From: Pirellulales bacterium
Lineage (GTDB): Bacteria > Planctomycetota > Planctomycetia > Pirellulales > JAICIG01
Direction: 5' to 3'
DNA length: 42,268 nt
NCBI GenBank assembly: GCA_035533075.1
Contig: DATLUO010000184.1
Span: 1 to 42,268 of the forward strand
Shown here: one piece after another, positions 31,357-40,698 of the stretch
Layout of the letters: each line of letters starts with the position of its first letter
Numbering within the stretch: position 1 is the stretch's first letter
The notes under the pieces: model-generated
What the model saw: the letters and a program-made list of their open reading frames with translations, nothing else
Databases searched by the model: none
Told to the model about the DNA's origin: nothing
Made by a program: the position numbers and the translations under genes

Positions 31357-34242
31357 ATGCCGCATACCTCGCCACGCTCGTTTGTTCCCTTTTTCGGACT
31401 GCTAAGCTGCCTCGCGCTAGCTGATAGCGCCTCCGCCCAACTGCCCGTCACGCAGCTTTTCGCGCTCTCGCCACCGGGCGGCAAGCAAGCCAGCACGGTC
31501 GACGTTGCCATCTCGTCGGGCACCGATCTCGACGGCGTGAAGGCACTCTACTTTTCGCATCCCGGCATCACCGCCGTTCAAAAAATGTCTCCGCCCAAGC
31601 TGCCGCAGCTTGCCGCGGAGCCGATCGCCAATCAGTTCACCGTGACGATTCCGGCCGACGTGCCGCCCGGCGTGTACGACGTGCGGGCAATTGGCACCTT
31701 CGGCGTCTCCAATCCACGGTCGTTCGTCGTGGGCACGCTGCCCGAAGTGAAGGAGCAGAGCGGCAACAACGTTCGCGAGAAGGCCCAGGCGATCGAACTC
31801 AATACGACCGTGAACAGCACGGCCGACGGAAACAATTCCGATTGGTATAGGTTCGCGGGCAAAGCCGGCCAGCGGCTGATCGTCGACTGCTGGGCCCAGC
31901 GCATCGACTCGCGGATGGACGCCACGATGGAGCTTTACGACGCGGCGGGCAAACAGCTTGCTCGCAGCCGCGACTTCAATCGCCGCGACCCGCTGATCGA
32001 CTTTTCCGTGCCCGCCGACGGCGATTATTTCCTTAAGCTCTTCGACTTTGTCTACGGCGGCGGCGGCGAGCATTTCTATCGCTTTGCCGTGAGTACCGGT
32101 CCGTACGTCGACTACCTTCTGCCGCCGTGCGGACTGCCGGGCACGAAGGGCACTTTCACGCTTTATGGCCGCAACCTGCCGGGTGGCGTGCCGGCCGATG
32201 GACTCGCCATCGAAGGCCGCCCCCTGGAAAAACTGGCGGTGGAGATGGACGTGCCGGGCGACAAGCCAACCGAACGCGTCCCGCCCGGCACCTTGGCCAA
32301 GCCCGACGAAGCAGAGCTCGACGGTTTCGAATATCGCTTCGTGAGTCCGCAAGGCACCTCCAATGCCTGCTTCATCGGTTACGCCGCGGCGCCCGTCGTG
32401 CTGGAGCAAGAACCGAACGACGAGCCGGCCAAGGCCAACGTGGTCACGCTCCCCTGCGAGTTCGTCGGCGAGTTTGGGCCGCGCGGCAATCCCGATTGGC
32501 TGCAGTTCGAGGCCAAGGCGGGCGAGGTCTATTGGTTGGAAGCAATTTCGGAGCGGCTGGGGCTGCCCACCGATCCCGCCGTGCTCATCCAGCGTGTGAC
32601 CAAGAACGACAAAGGCGAAGAGCAAGCCGCCGACATCACCGATTTCGACGACCACGGCGCGAACGTCGGCGGGCTGTCGTTCAACACCACCAGCGACGAC
32701 GGCAGCTTCCGCTTTGCCGTGCCGGCCGAGGGCACTTACCGCGCAATGATTCGCGATTTGGCCCTCAACCCGCGCAACGATCCGCGGCGTATCTATCGCT
32801 TGTCGATCCACCGCGAACAGCCCGACTTCCGCCTGGCCGCCGTGCCGATCTTTCCGGCCAACAACAAGACGGAAGCCCGGCCTTGGAACCCGCTCTTGCG
32901 GCGCGGCAGCACCGAGCGGATCGACGTGGTGGCCTTCCGCCGCGACGGTTTCGCGGGTGAGATGAAACTGGCCGCCGAAGGTCTGCCTGCCGGTGTGACC
33001 GCTGCTCCGGCCATCATCGGGCAGGGTCAGAATGCCACCACGCTCACGCTCACGGCATCCGATCAAGCGGCCGATTGGACCGGGCCAATTCAGATCGTCG
33101 GCCGGGCGAAAGTGGGAGCGACCGACGTGGCCCGTGCCGCGCGGCCGGGCACCGTGTTGTACGCCGCACCGCAGAACATTCCGGCGCATGCCCGGCTGGC
33201 CCGCAGCATGGTGCTGGCGGTCACCGCCGCGGACACGGCGCCGCTGACGGTCGAGCTGGGCGAAGGCAAGACCTGGGAGATGTCGCGGGCCGGCAAGCTG
33301 GAAATCCCAGTGAAGGTCACGCGTCGCGGGACGATCAAGGGCAACATCACGCTGACCGCGCAGGGCATGCCGCCGAACGTGCAGCCGCAGCCGTTGACGC
33401 TCGACGGCAACACCAACGAAGGCAAGCTCGCGTTGCAGATCAACCCGCAGGCGCCGCTGGGCGAGTTCTCGCTCTATTTACAGGCGCAAACGACCGCGTC
33501 ATACCGGCGCGACGTGGCCGCCGCGGAAGCCGCCGCCAAGACCAAGGCGGAGATCGAAAAGCTGGCCGCCGATCTGGCAGCCGCCTCTCAAGTGGCCGAA
33601 ACCGCCAAGCAAGCGGCCGTCAAGGCCGCCGCCGAGGCCGACGCGGCCCTCAAAGCGGCCCAGGTCGTCAAGCAGCAAGCGACGGCCGAAACGCAGGAAG
33701 CCGCCGACAAGGCGCTGGCCGAGGCCGAAGCCAAATTGAAAGCCGCCAACGATGCCAGGGCCGCCGCTGAAAAGGCCGCCGACGACGCGGCGGCGTTGGC
33801 CAAGGCCGCCGCCGAGTTGAAACCGGCCGCCGACAAACGGGCGGCCGACACCGCCAACGCCGCGGCGCCCAAAGACGTGGCCTTGTTCTGGCCCTCGACG
33901 AGCACAGCCATCAAGATCACGGCGGCGCCGATCACCATGACCGCCACGGCGCCGGCGGCCGCCATCAAACTGGGCGCGCAGGGCGAAGTGCCGGTCAAGA
34001 TCGAGCGACTGTATGGCTTCGGCGAGGCGGTGCAGGTACAGGCGGTGTTGCCCGGCGGTGTGCAGGGCGTCACGATCGCGCCGCTGCCCGTGCCTGCCGG
34101 ACAGGCCGAGGTGAAACTGATCGTGCAGGCCGCGGCCAACGCGACACCGGGCACGCACGCGATTACCATCAAAGCGATCGCCCCTTTCAACGGCCAACAG
34201 CTCGCCGTCGAGCAGCCGGTGATGGTGCTGATTGAAAAGTAG
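31357..34242 (+). CDS. Large secreted PPC-domain protein with an Ala/Lys-rich helical segment
   Basis: 961 residues from ATG 31357 (CAGGAG upstream). The signal peptide ends with ADSASA-QLP. Two pre-peptidase C-terminal (PPC) beta-sandwich domains: ~131-245 (DWYRFAGKAGQRLIVDCWA) and ~350-485 (EQEPNDEPAKANVV, DWLQFEAKAGEVYWLEA). Ig-like segments ~500-710 follow. At ~715-835 is a helical Ala/Lys/Glu-rich segment (heptad-like, e.g. AEIEKLAADLAAASQVAETA), then C-terminal beta domains. PPC proteins are common in planctomycetes, usually in operons with DUF1549/1553 and DUF1501. The long coiled coil may span the periplasm or link to the cell surface; this is an inference. Confidence 0.88.
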   Translation: MPHTSPRSFVPFFGLLSCLALADSASAQLPVTQLFALSPPGGKQASTVDVAISSGTDLDGVKALYFSHPGITAVQKMSPPKLPQLAAEPIANQFTVTIPADVPPGVYDVRAIGTFGVSNPRSFVVGTLPEVKEQSGNNVREKAQAIELNTTVNSTADGNNSDWYRFAGKAGQRLIVDCWAQRIDSRMDATMELYDAAGKQLARSRDFNRRDPLIDFSVPADGDYFLKLFDFVYGGGGEHFYRFAVSTGPYVDYLLPPCGLPGTKGTFTLYGRNLPGGVPADGLAIEGRPLEKLAVEMDVPGDKPTERVPPGTLAKPDEAELDGFEYRFVSPQGTSNACFIGYAAAPVVLEQEPNDEPAKANVVTLPCEFVGEFGPRGNPDWLQFEAKAGEVYWLEAISERLGLPTDPAVLIQRVTKNDKGEEQAADITDFDDHGANVGGLSFNTTSDDGSFRFAVPAEGTYRAMIRDLALNPRNDPRRIYRLSIHREQPDFRLAAVPIFPANNKTEARPWNPLLRRGSTERIDVVAFRRDGFAGEMKLAAEGLPAGVTAAPAIIGQGQNATTLTLTASDQAADWTGPIQIVGRAKVGATDVARAARPGTVLYAAPQNIPAHARLARSMVLAVTAADTAPLTVELGEGKTWEMSRAGKLEIPVKVTRRGTIKGNITLTAQGMPPNVQPQPLTLDGNTNEGKLALQINPQAPLGEFSLYLQAQTTASYRRDVAAAEAAAKTKAEIEKLAADLAAASQVAETAKQAAVKAAAEADAALKAAQVVKQQATAETQEAADKALAEAEAKLKAANDARAAAEKAADDAAALAKAAAELKPAADKRAADTANAAAPKDVALFWPSTSTAIKITAAPITMTATAPAAAIKLGAQGEVPVKIERLYGFGEAVQVQAVLPGGVQGVTIAPLPVPAGQAEVKLIVQAAANATPGTHAITIKAIAPFNGQQLAVEQPVMVLIEK

Positions 34243-34259
34243 ATAGCGTCGTGACGTTT

Positions 34260-34994
34260 TCAGTTGTTTTCCACAATCTCCTTCACGCTCGTCAGTCGCA
34301 AGCGGCCCAACGGGTTGTCCATCGGGCTTCGGGCCGTCAGCTCGTCGCCGGATGTCGTCGCGACCCGAAAGCGCGGCATACCACGGCCGTCGGCCAGCAC
34401 GTGTCCGTCGCCGATCGGCTTCTCGCCGGCCGCCACATAGCGGATGACGTCGACAATCGCTTCGGCGTCGCCCGCCGCGCGGCGCATGACGAGATCCGGA
34501 AACCCCAACACGTGCATGCCCATCGTCCCTATTTCACGTTCGCCGCGGACGATGGAAACGAAGGCGAAGCTCAGGGCGTCGGCAGAACCGTCGTCGGCCA
34601 TTGCGATCCAATCGCCGCCGCCATGGGCCAGGCCGCTGTTATCGATAAACACCCCGGCCCCGCCCGCTCGGATGATTGAAGCGCCCGCCTGCATCATGGT
34701 CCGCGCCGCATCCAGCGAACCGCCGGGGCCGCTCAAGGCGATGTTGGCCGTATAGCGGCTCACGATGGCCAGTTCTTCGTCCGTCGCGGGCCGCCGGCAG
34801 GACGACTTGAAAATCTCCGCAAACTGCTCGTCGGGCGAAATCGGCACGAATTCAATCGCGCTGCCGTCCGGCAGCACCAAACTTTCGGCCGTCAGCTTGA
34901 AGCCTGCCGGCAGGCGCGCCAGCAGCTCGCGCGGATGCGACCAGGCGCCGGGAATGCGAAGCGTCGTCTGCACCGAATCGTTCGTCGAGGCCAT
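34260..34994 (-). CDS. DUF4261-like protein (244 aa)
   Basis: The product starts MASTNDSVQTTLRIPGAWS and includes LPAGFKLTAESLVLPDG, ATDEELAIVSRYTANIALSG, IIRAGGAGVFIDNSGLAHGG, DWIAMADDGSADALSFAFV, IGTMGMHVLGFPDLVM and GDGHVLADG. The layout (a central R-AGG-x-V-x-SGLAH-xxDW block, then GMHxLGxPD) resembles DUF4261 proteins as I recall them. No signal peptide. It is convergent with the PPC protein gene (17 nt apart). Function unknown. 34995-35622 upstream is described separately. Confidence 0.65.
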   Translation of the reverse strand: MASTNDSVQTTLRIPGAWSHPRELLARLPAGFKLTAESLVLPDGSAIEFVPISPDEQFAEIFKSSCRRPATDEELAIVSRYTANIALSGPGGSLDAARTMMQAGASIIRAGGAGVFIDNSGLAHGGGDWIAMADDGSADALSFAFVSIVRGEREIGTMGMHVLGFPDLVMRRAAGDAEAIVDVIRYVAAGEKPIGDGHVLADGRGMPRFRVATTSGDELTARSPMDNPLGRLRLTSVKEIVENN

Positions 34995-35622
34995 CGTTCT
35001 TGCCTTACTTGCGAGTTTTGTCTTTCGAGCCGCGGCCGAGCAACCGTCGACGGGAAGGCCCGCGCCAGCGGTCCCAATAGAAGCATGACGCGATTCGGAA
35101 AAAGTTCAATAGCCGCCTGCTACAGCCGGGCGAGTGACACGAGGCGGAGCCAGTCGGGCGATGCGCGCGTTGACCCGCATATCGAGGTGGGGCTACGATA
35201 GGCATCACCGACTACGAGGGTTGACTCCACTAAGGCACCAAAGGCACAATGGGATGACACTCGAAGGATCTTACGCGCTGCGCGGCCAAATGCGCGCTAT
35301 CGGCAAGCCTTGAAAGCCGTCGCAGAAGTCAGATAATTAAAACTTTGAATCGCTAGGGCAACATCCCAGCGGCTGACCCTCGAAGCAGCGCCTCTGGGTG
35401 GTGGATCCATTTGTTCTGTCGAAGTCGAGCACTTCCTCGAGCGCAATAGCGGACATCGTTTGGCAAATGGATTGTCACGTCAGGAAAATCTCCCTTTGGT
35501 CCACCTTACCACGGCGCGGACTGCGCAGACGATAGCTCATAGCTTCTTCTGAAAGGCAGAACGTCTCCACAGAAACTACCTCCTGATCCTCGGCATATCG
35601 GCGTCACGTCGTTTCCGCGGCT
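34995..35622. other. Gene-free gap, lower GC, possible small-gene relic
   Basis: About 630 bp without a convincing gene. It is visibly richer in A+T than its surroundings. On the minus strand, GTG 35478 begins MTIHLPNDVRY, like the start of a small planctomycete antitoxin family, but the continuation is out of frame and stops by 35360. No repeats of the R1, R2 or heptamer types were seen here. Confidence 0.35.
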
Positions 35623-37074
35623 CTACTTTGCTTGGCGCAGGCCGTCGGTCAAATGGGCAGCCGACGTTTGCTCGGCGTTGTCGACGGGTCCGGTTCCGTT
35701 GAGACGCTCCTGCATCACGCGGTCGATCATCTTCGATTCGATAATGTCGTCGGCGAAGGCGTTGGCGATCAGCTCATTCCCGGCGGGCGTGTAGTGTACG
35801 TCGTCGTAAAGATAGTCCGTCGTCTTAGGCATTTGCCGCTCCAAATCGACGAAGCCGACGCCCGCCTCGGACGCCAGTCGCCGCGTCGCATCGTTGAACA
35901 GGCGCATGCCCTCCACCATCGAGTGCAGCGAGGGACGCTTGCCGTCATAGTAATGCGTCAGCGGAAAGACGAGCGATTGCTGCTGGCTTTCCGTCAGGTC
36001 GTCGCGATAGAGCGAGGGTTGAGTGGCCAGCAGCACCTGCATTCCCTTGGAGCGGGCGATGGCGACGAAGTCGCGGAGGTTGCGCTCGAAGGCCGGCAGG
36101 CTCTGCCACTCGTTAATCTCGACCGGCCGGGCCTTGGGAACGAAAAAACTCTTGACACCGCCCAGCCCTTGCCCGTAAGGACCGGTAAGGCGGACCTGAT
36201 CGAAGCGCAAGTCAGAGCACCAGGGACCGGTGGTCATCGAGGCGGACACCTTTTGCCAACGGGCGGCCATGTGGGCGGTCGCGCCTAGATAATGTCGGTA
36301 ATCCGAGCAGTAGGGTCCGTCGCCGAGAGCGTCCGGCGAGAGACTTCGCACCAGATCGTTGATGCCGTGAAACGTGATCACCAGGTCCGGCGAGAAGTCC
36401 TGGCCGAGAAACAGAAGCTTGATCGTATCGTGCTCGGTGGCATGCCAGTCGGCGCCGAGGTTCTGGACCTCGATGTGGTATTGCGGGTACGCCGCTTGCA
36501 GCCGCATTTCCAGCAGCCGGCAATGCGATTGCTCGTAGAGTACCGTGCCGCAATAGACGGTCGAGCCTCCGAGAACGAACACCCGAAAAGCATCGTCTCC
36601 TTTCGCCTGCGTGAGGTCGTCGCCTCGAAAGCCCCAGCGATTCACGTGTTCGATCGGATCGTTCGGCAGGTGCGTGTTCTGGAGATAGGGATGATAAATA
36701 TCGAGGTTAAACGTCATCACCCGATTGATCGCCGGCCCCGTGCCGAGTGCGCCGGTGGCCGCGTAGGCAGTCAGGGAGGCAACGAAGATGGCCGCGAGTT
36801 TCTGCCACGGCCGCACGGCCAAGGTCCGTCCGGAGGGCAGTTTCAACTCGTGCGTGACGGCGCAGAACCTGGCAAGAACATGAAACGCGGGCAGGGCGAT
36901 GAGAAACAGGAAACCGAGAAACGCCGCGTACGGCAGGTCATATTTGCCGAAGACGACGGGATCGAGCGAGGTGTGCAGCAGGTAGCCCAGCGCGAACACG
37001 AAGACCGCGAACGACGCCAGCCTGGAGATCCAGACCGCCAGCCGCGACGCTCTTTTATGAGACGGTTCAGTCAT
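35623..37074 (-). CDS. Membrane-anchored SGNH/GDSL-type hydrolase-like protein
   Basis: 483 residues from ATG 37074. Three N-terminal membrane segments lie at ~15-35, ~45-68 and ~88-108 (LASFAVFVFALGYLLHTSL; AAFLGFLFLIALPAFHVLA; KLAAIFVASLTAYAATGAL). Then an SGNH fold: FRVFVLGGSTVYCGT (Ser block I), ITFHGINDLVRS (GxND, block III) and DDVHYTPAGNELIANAF (DxxH, block V). So Ser, Gly, Asn and the Asp/His pair are all present. Such proteins act as esterases or acyltransferases on cell-envelope or exported polysaccharides. No partner genes adjoin it; a probable promoter lies at 37166-37195. Confidence 0.85.
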   Translation of the reverse strand: MTEPSHKRASRLAVWISRLASFAVFVFALGYLLHTSLDPVVFGKYDLPYAAFLGFLFLIALPAFHVLARFCAVTHELKLPSGRTLAVRPWQKLAAIFVASLTAYAATGALGTGPAINRVMTFNLDIYHPYLQNTHLPNDPIEHVNRWGFRGDDLTQAKGDDAFRVFVLGGSTVYCGTVLYEQSHCRLLEMRLQAAYPQYHIEVQNLGADWHATEHDTIKLLFLGQDFSPDLVITFHGINDLVRSLSPDALGDGPYCSDYRHYLGATAHMAARWQKVSASMTTGPWCSDLRFDQVRLTGPYGQGLGGVKSFFVPKARPVEINEWQSLPAFERNLRDFVAIARSKGMQVLLATQPSLYRDDLTESQQQSLVFPLTHYYDGKRPSLHSMVEGMRLFNDATRRLASEAGVGFVDLERQMPKTTDYLYDDVHYTPAGNELIANAFADDIIESKMIDRVMQERLNGTGPVDNAEQTSAAHLTDGLRQAK

Positions 37075-37165
37075 GCGGCGGTTAGATCGACTTTCTTTTC
37101 GCTAGTTCTTGTCGCCACGTGCCAGCGAACTCGCCGCGGCGCGGCCGCTTTGCCCACACTAGAAG

Positions 37166-37195
37166 TTTATATCGTGGCCCGTGGCCTCGCCACAA
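37166..37195 (-). promoter_or_regulatory. Predicted promoter of the SGNH hydrolase gene
   Basis: Minus strand: TTGTGG (37195-37190), 18 bp, TATAAA (37171-37166). Transcript start near 37159, an ~85-nt leader. Confidence 0.4.
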
Positions 37196-37233
37196 CGCCG
37201 CTTTCCGGCAGGCGCCGCGCACAAGCACTGATG

Positions 37234-37300
37234 AGGTGGCTGGCCCCGCCTGACTGTTCAAGATCGCGATGGGGCCAAGCGATGCCCCGCTTGAACACGC
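37234..37300. repeat. R2 element, partial copy c
   Basis: GAGGTGGCTGG at the start and GGGGCCAAGCGATGCCCC inside, both typical of R2, plus an inverted TTCAAG/CTTGAA pair. Most of the element is missing. It is in the 301-nt gap between the SGNH and VWA genes; 37301-37375 shows nothing further. Confidence 0.6.
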
Positions 37301-37375
37301 CGGCGCGTCACGTAAAGACGCGCGGTGCGTCCCGTTCGAGGTGTGATGCCAGACGGTGCGCGTCGTTGCGGACCG

Positions 37376-39910
37376 TTAAAAGAACCCCATGCCGCCGCCC
37401 ATGCCCATGCCACCCATACCCATGCCGCCCATGCCCATGCCTCCCATCCCGCCCATGCCGCCGCCCATGCCTCCCATGCCGCCGCCCATGCCCATGCCGT
37501 AGCTGCCGCCGCCCGGCATTCCCAAAAGGCCGCCGCCCATGCCACCGCCGCCCGGCCCGGACATGTTGCGCGGAGGAGCGATGGGAACCACCAGGTCGGC
37601 CACCGGGTAAACGCGGTTGCTGAGCATCTGCTCGGCCTCGGTCTTGCTGGTGATCATCAGCACTTCGTCGCGGAGCACATAGCTGAGATCGAACTCGCCC
37701 AGCAGCAGCTTGAGCGCCGATTTCAACGTGATGCCCTTGATGGTCCGCGTGACCGGCACTTCGCTGCCGACGCCCGCGTCGGCGAGCGCCTTCTTGTCTA
37801 ACTGGATCTCGATGTTGTGGCGATTCTTGAGATAGTCGATCACGTCGGAAAGCGGCTGCTCGGCGAAGTCGAGCTCGGTCTTGTCGTCCAGCGCCGCCAG
37901 AATTTTGACCTCGCTCGGCCCGTTCTCCTTCAAATCGACCGCCTTGAACTTTTTGCGGCGCTCGGTGATCAACTGCCATACTTCGGGGCCGGGATAGACG
38001 ATCGGCGGATCGTCGGGAAACGGCACGTGCGACAGCTCCACCTGCAACAAGTTGTCGGTGAAACCTTTGTAGCGCATGTCGCGCGCCGCGTTGATCGAAG
38101 CCGTATAGCCCACCGTGCGGGCGGAAAGCTCGGCGACGCGTAGACCGGACGTGCCCGGTTCGACGTCTTCGGCGATGACGGCCAGGGCTTCCGCGTCGCG
38201 ATAGCGTTCTTCGTCCATCAGGGCCTCGAACCGCGACATGAGCTGATCGATCTTTTGCTCCTGCACGAAGAGCTGGCGATTGGCCCGTTCGCGCGACTCG
38301 CCGGCGGCGTCGGCCTGCTGCCGTTGCAAATCGCGCTCGATTTTGTCGTTCGACATGCGGCTGGCTGCCCGCAAACCGCCTTCAATCCTCTCCATCATTT
38401 GCGAGCGGACTTCAGGACGGAGCTCGGCCGACTGCGACACTTTTTCCAACAGCAGCTTCAACTGGTTGCACGAGAGCTCGGGGTCGTTGCTCATCGTGGC
38501 GCTCGCCTGGCTGAGCGTGTCCTTCACTTCGGCCTGCAAGAAGCCTTCGACAATGCCCCGTTGCCGTTCCAGATTGTCGAGCAGGGCGCCGTCGGCGGCA
38601 CCGTTCTCCGCGGCGGGCGGTGCGGCGGAAGCGGTGTCGCGGGCCATGCGCAAGTCGTCAGCGGCCGATGCCCCTCGGCGTGCCGTGGCCGCGTGAAGCA
38701 GATTGGCCTCGGCGTTGGCGGGATCGAGGCGTTCGGCTTCGTGGGCAAGCTGCTCGGCCTCGTCCGTGCGGCCCATGGCCAGGGCCTGTTCTCCAAGCCG
38801 GGCCAACTGCTGCGCTCCGAAAGTGACCAGCCGGCGCAGCTCGTTCAGGCCGGCGCTGCCCACCGTCGGCAGGGCCACGCCGCCGGTCAGCGCCGCCAGT
38901 TCCACCACCTGGCCCAGATACGCGTTTTCGGCCAGGGGCCGTTCGGGCACGGCCTGCCATGTGAGCGTTACCGGCTTGCCCGCCAGCTCGGCTGCTACGT
39001 TGAGGGAAAGCGGCTGGCCAGCTTCGGCCGCCTTCGGATCGAGCGTTCCCAGCAGCAGGCTGTCGCGGTCGAACCGCAGGGGCGGCATGCGGCGCGGAAA
39101 GATGTCTTTGAAGGCCGCGGGCCATTTCGTGCCGGTCGGCCAAATGACGGCGGCCCGCGCCATCGCCGCCAGCAAGCTGCCGACCTGGCGGTCCGCGGCG
39201 CGAACGTCATCGGCAATCAGCATGCCGCCGGTCTGGTTCGCCAAAGCGCCGAGCAGCCCGCCTTCGACCACGGGCCCGATGGCATAGCTGGTACACGCGA
39301 CGCGGCGATCCGCACATTGGCCGACGATGCGCGCCAGCGCTTCGACCGGCACGGGACCGGCGGTGCTGAGGCCGTCGCCGAGATAGACAACCGACCTCGC
39401 ACTTCGCGCGTCGTTCGGGCCAGGCCATGTGGCCAGCGCCGCCTCCAGCGCTTCGCGCATATCGGTCGAGCCGAGCGGCACGCGACGCTCGAGCGCAGAC
39501 AGGGCCTGACGCAAAGCGTCGCCGTTGGGCGGCACGAAGGTTGGCGTCAGTCGCGCGGCGGTCACGTCGACTGCCAGCAGCATCACGCGGTCGTCGGCGG
39601 CCAGCCCGGCCAGCATGGCCCGCAGCACGCCGAGCGCTTTCGTGCGGTACGCACCAACCTGGCTGGCCGACGTATCGAACAGCACCACGACGTCGTGCGG
39701 CTGCGTCTTCGGCTGCGCCAACTGGGGCGAAAGTTTGATTGCAAAATAAGCTGGCCCATCGGGTTTGACGTAGGTCTCAAAAACGATTCCCGGCGTCGGC
39801 GAGCCGTTGGATTCTACGGCGAACGTGCCTTGCAAGCTGTCTTGGTGCAAACTCACACCGAGCACCAGGCAGGCCCACCATGCCGATCGCGACCAACAAA
39901 CCTTGGACAT
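37376..39910 (-). CDS. VWA-domain protein with a secretin-N/STN-like domain and Gly/Met-rich tail
   Basis: 844 residues from ATG 39910 (GGGAG 6 nt upstream). Signal peptide WSRSAWWACLVLGVSLHQ. A VWA domain (~55-245) has the MIDAS motif DTSAS at 79-83, T149 (GSTDMREAL) and the YLGDG strand. A helical middle part (~400-680) has tetratricopeptide-like helices (LAHEAERLDPANAEANLLHA). An STN/secretin-N-like domain follows at ~710-790 (LDFAEQPLSDVIDYLKNRH, GITLKSALKLLLGEFDLSY). The last ~50 residues are Gly/Met repeats (MGGGMGGMGG type). The STN domain ties it to outer-membrane secretin or TonB-type systems, and the VWA domain to protein binding, but no secretin gene is near. Confidence 0.88.
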   Translation of the reverse strand: MSKVCWSRSAWWACLVLGVSLHQDSLQGTFAVESNGSPTPGIVFETYVKPDGPAYFAIKLSPQLAQPKTQPHDVVVLFDTSASQVGAYRTKALGVLRAMLAGLAADDRVMLLAVDVTAARLTPTFVPPNGDALRQALSALERRVPLGSTDMREALEAALATWPGPNDARSARSVVYLGDGLSTAGPVPVEALARIVGQCADRRVACTSYAIGPVVEGGLLGALANQTGGMLIADDVRAADRQVGSLLAAMARAAVIWPTGTKWPAAFKDIFPRRMPPLRFDRDSLLLGTLDPKAAEAGQPLSLNVAAELAGKPVTLTWQAVPERPLAENAYLGQVVELAALTGGVALPTVGSAGLNELRRLVTFGAQQLARLGEQALAMGRTDEAEQLAHEAERLDPANAEANLLHAATARRGASAADDLRMARDTASAAPPAAENGAADGALLDNLERQRGIVEGFLQAEVKDTLSQASATMSNDPELSCNQLKLLLEKVSQSAELRPEVRSQMMERIEGGLRAASRMSNDKIERDLQRQQADAAGESRERANRQLFVQEQKIDQLMSRFEALMDEERYRDAEALAVIAEDVEPGTSGLRVAELSARTVGYTASINAARDMRYKGFTDNLLQVELSHVPFPDDPPIVYPGPEVWQLITERRKKFKAVDLKENGPSEVKILAALDDKTELDFAEQPLSDVIDYLKNRHNIEIQLDKKALADAGVGSEVPVTRTIKGITLKSALKLLLGEFDLSYVLRDEVLMITSKTEAEQMLSNRVYPVADLVVPIAPPRNMSGPGGGGMGGGLLGMPGGGSYGMGMGGGMGGMGGGMGGMGGMGMGGMGMGGMGMGGGMGFF

Positions 39911-40169
39911 GCGTTGCTCCCGAAAAAGAGGACTTCCACCACGCGCGGCCAGTTCGCTCGGCTGTCGTGCGTTGACGAAGTCCACCGAGCCAATGGGTAA
40001 TATGCGTCGTCTGGACAACATGCGTTATTCTAACCGGCTGACTCACGTTATGCCAGCAAAAAGGGGCTGTCTCGCTGTTTTTGGGGCAGTGCCCGAAAGT
40101 CGGCGTCATCCGTTACAATGCGGACGATCTCATCAAGCGTTACTTCCGCGATATAGGACACCGGTTCCG

Positions 40170-40424
40170 ATGGATGAAGCGAGCCACCTTCTCGAAGGTA
40201 TCAGGACCACGATGGAGCGAATACAACTGCTTGGGCAGCGTGCAGCCGCAATTCAAGCGAAAAGCGACGAGCTACGAGAAAAGCAGGAAGCGCTGGTCGC
40301 CGAGCACGAATCGCTGCTGGCCGACAAAGCGGCGCTCGAGCGTGAGACCGCGGAAGCCGTGGCCGCGTTTACGGGGCTAAAAGCTCAAGTCGAGGCACTC
40401 GCTCAGGCCCGCGGCGGAGCGTAG
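40170..40424 (+). CDS. Small coiled-coil protein (84 aa)
   Basis: ATG 40170 begins MDEASHLLEGIRTTMERIQL, continuing as one long helix with heptads (IQAKSDELREKQEALVAEHE; LLADKAALERETAEAVAAF) and ending VEALAQARGGA. It is a single coiled coil with no signal peptide. A TACAAT hexamer at 40114-40119 may be a -10. Function unknown; it could be a structural or anchoring protein. Confidence 0.6.
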   Translation: MDEASHLLEGIRTTMERIQLLGQRAAAIQAKSDELREKQEALVAEHESLLADKAALERETAEAVAAFTGLKAQVEALAQARGGA

Positions 40425-40698
40425 CTTCGGATTTCGTCTTGACGCGGCGCCGGCCGTAACGTTTAATTGTCTCAGCGAATGCGAGAGCGCCGTGAGGCTT
40501 TCCGCCCGGCGTGCTGAAAAACAGCTTCTTCCGCTGCGGTAACCCTTGCGAGTCCCAGGCTTCGGCAAGGTTACTTTGCTCTTCGCCCCCCCCGCCCCAG
40601 TTCGGCCCCGTAAATTCGGCAATGAGCCGAACGGGCCCGCGTTTCCAGCCACACCGGATCATTCGGCCGGCCGTAGCTGACTTCACTTTGAGGAACTA
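40425..40698. other. Spacer upstream of the RNA helicase gene
   Basis: It contains a hairpin at about 40540-40574 (GTAACCCTTGC/GCAAGGTTAC, one bulged C, loop ~14 nt) and a C-run. A minus-strand frame (40369-40686, 105 residues) covers most of it but overlaps the coiled-coil gene and has no start signal or known match, so it is not called. The stretch could be the 5' leader of the helicase mRNA. Confidence 0.4.

Noticed and set aside
35361..35478. A minus-strand start MTIHLPNDV resembling an antitoxin N-terminus
   Set aside because: Only about ten residues fit; the continuation is out of frame and short. Too little to call a gene.
38255..40000. A 581-codon frame opposite the VWA gene
   Set aside because: Shadow; no ribosome-binding site, no recognisable domain.
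40369..40686. A 105-codon minus-strand frame before the RNA helicase gene
   Set aside because: It overlaps the coiled-coil gene and lacks a ribosome-binding site and known relatives. Not excluded, but not supported.
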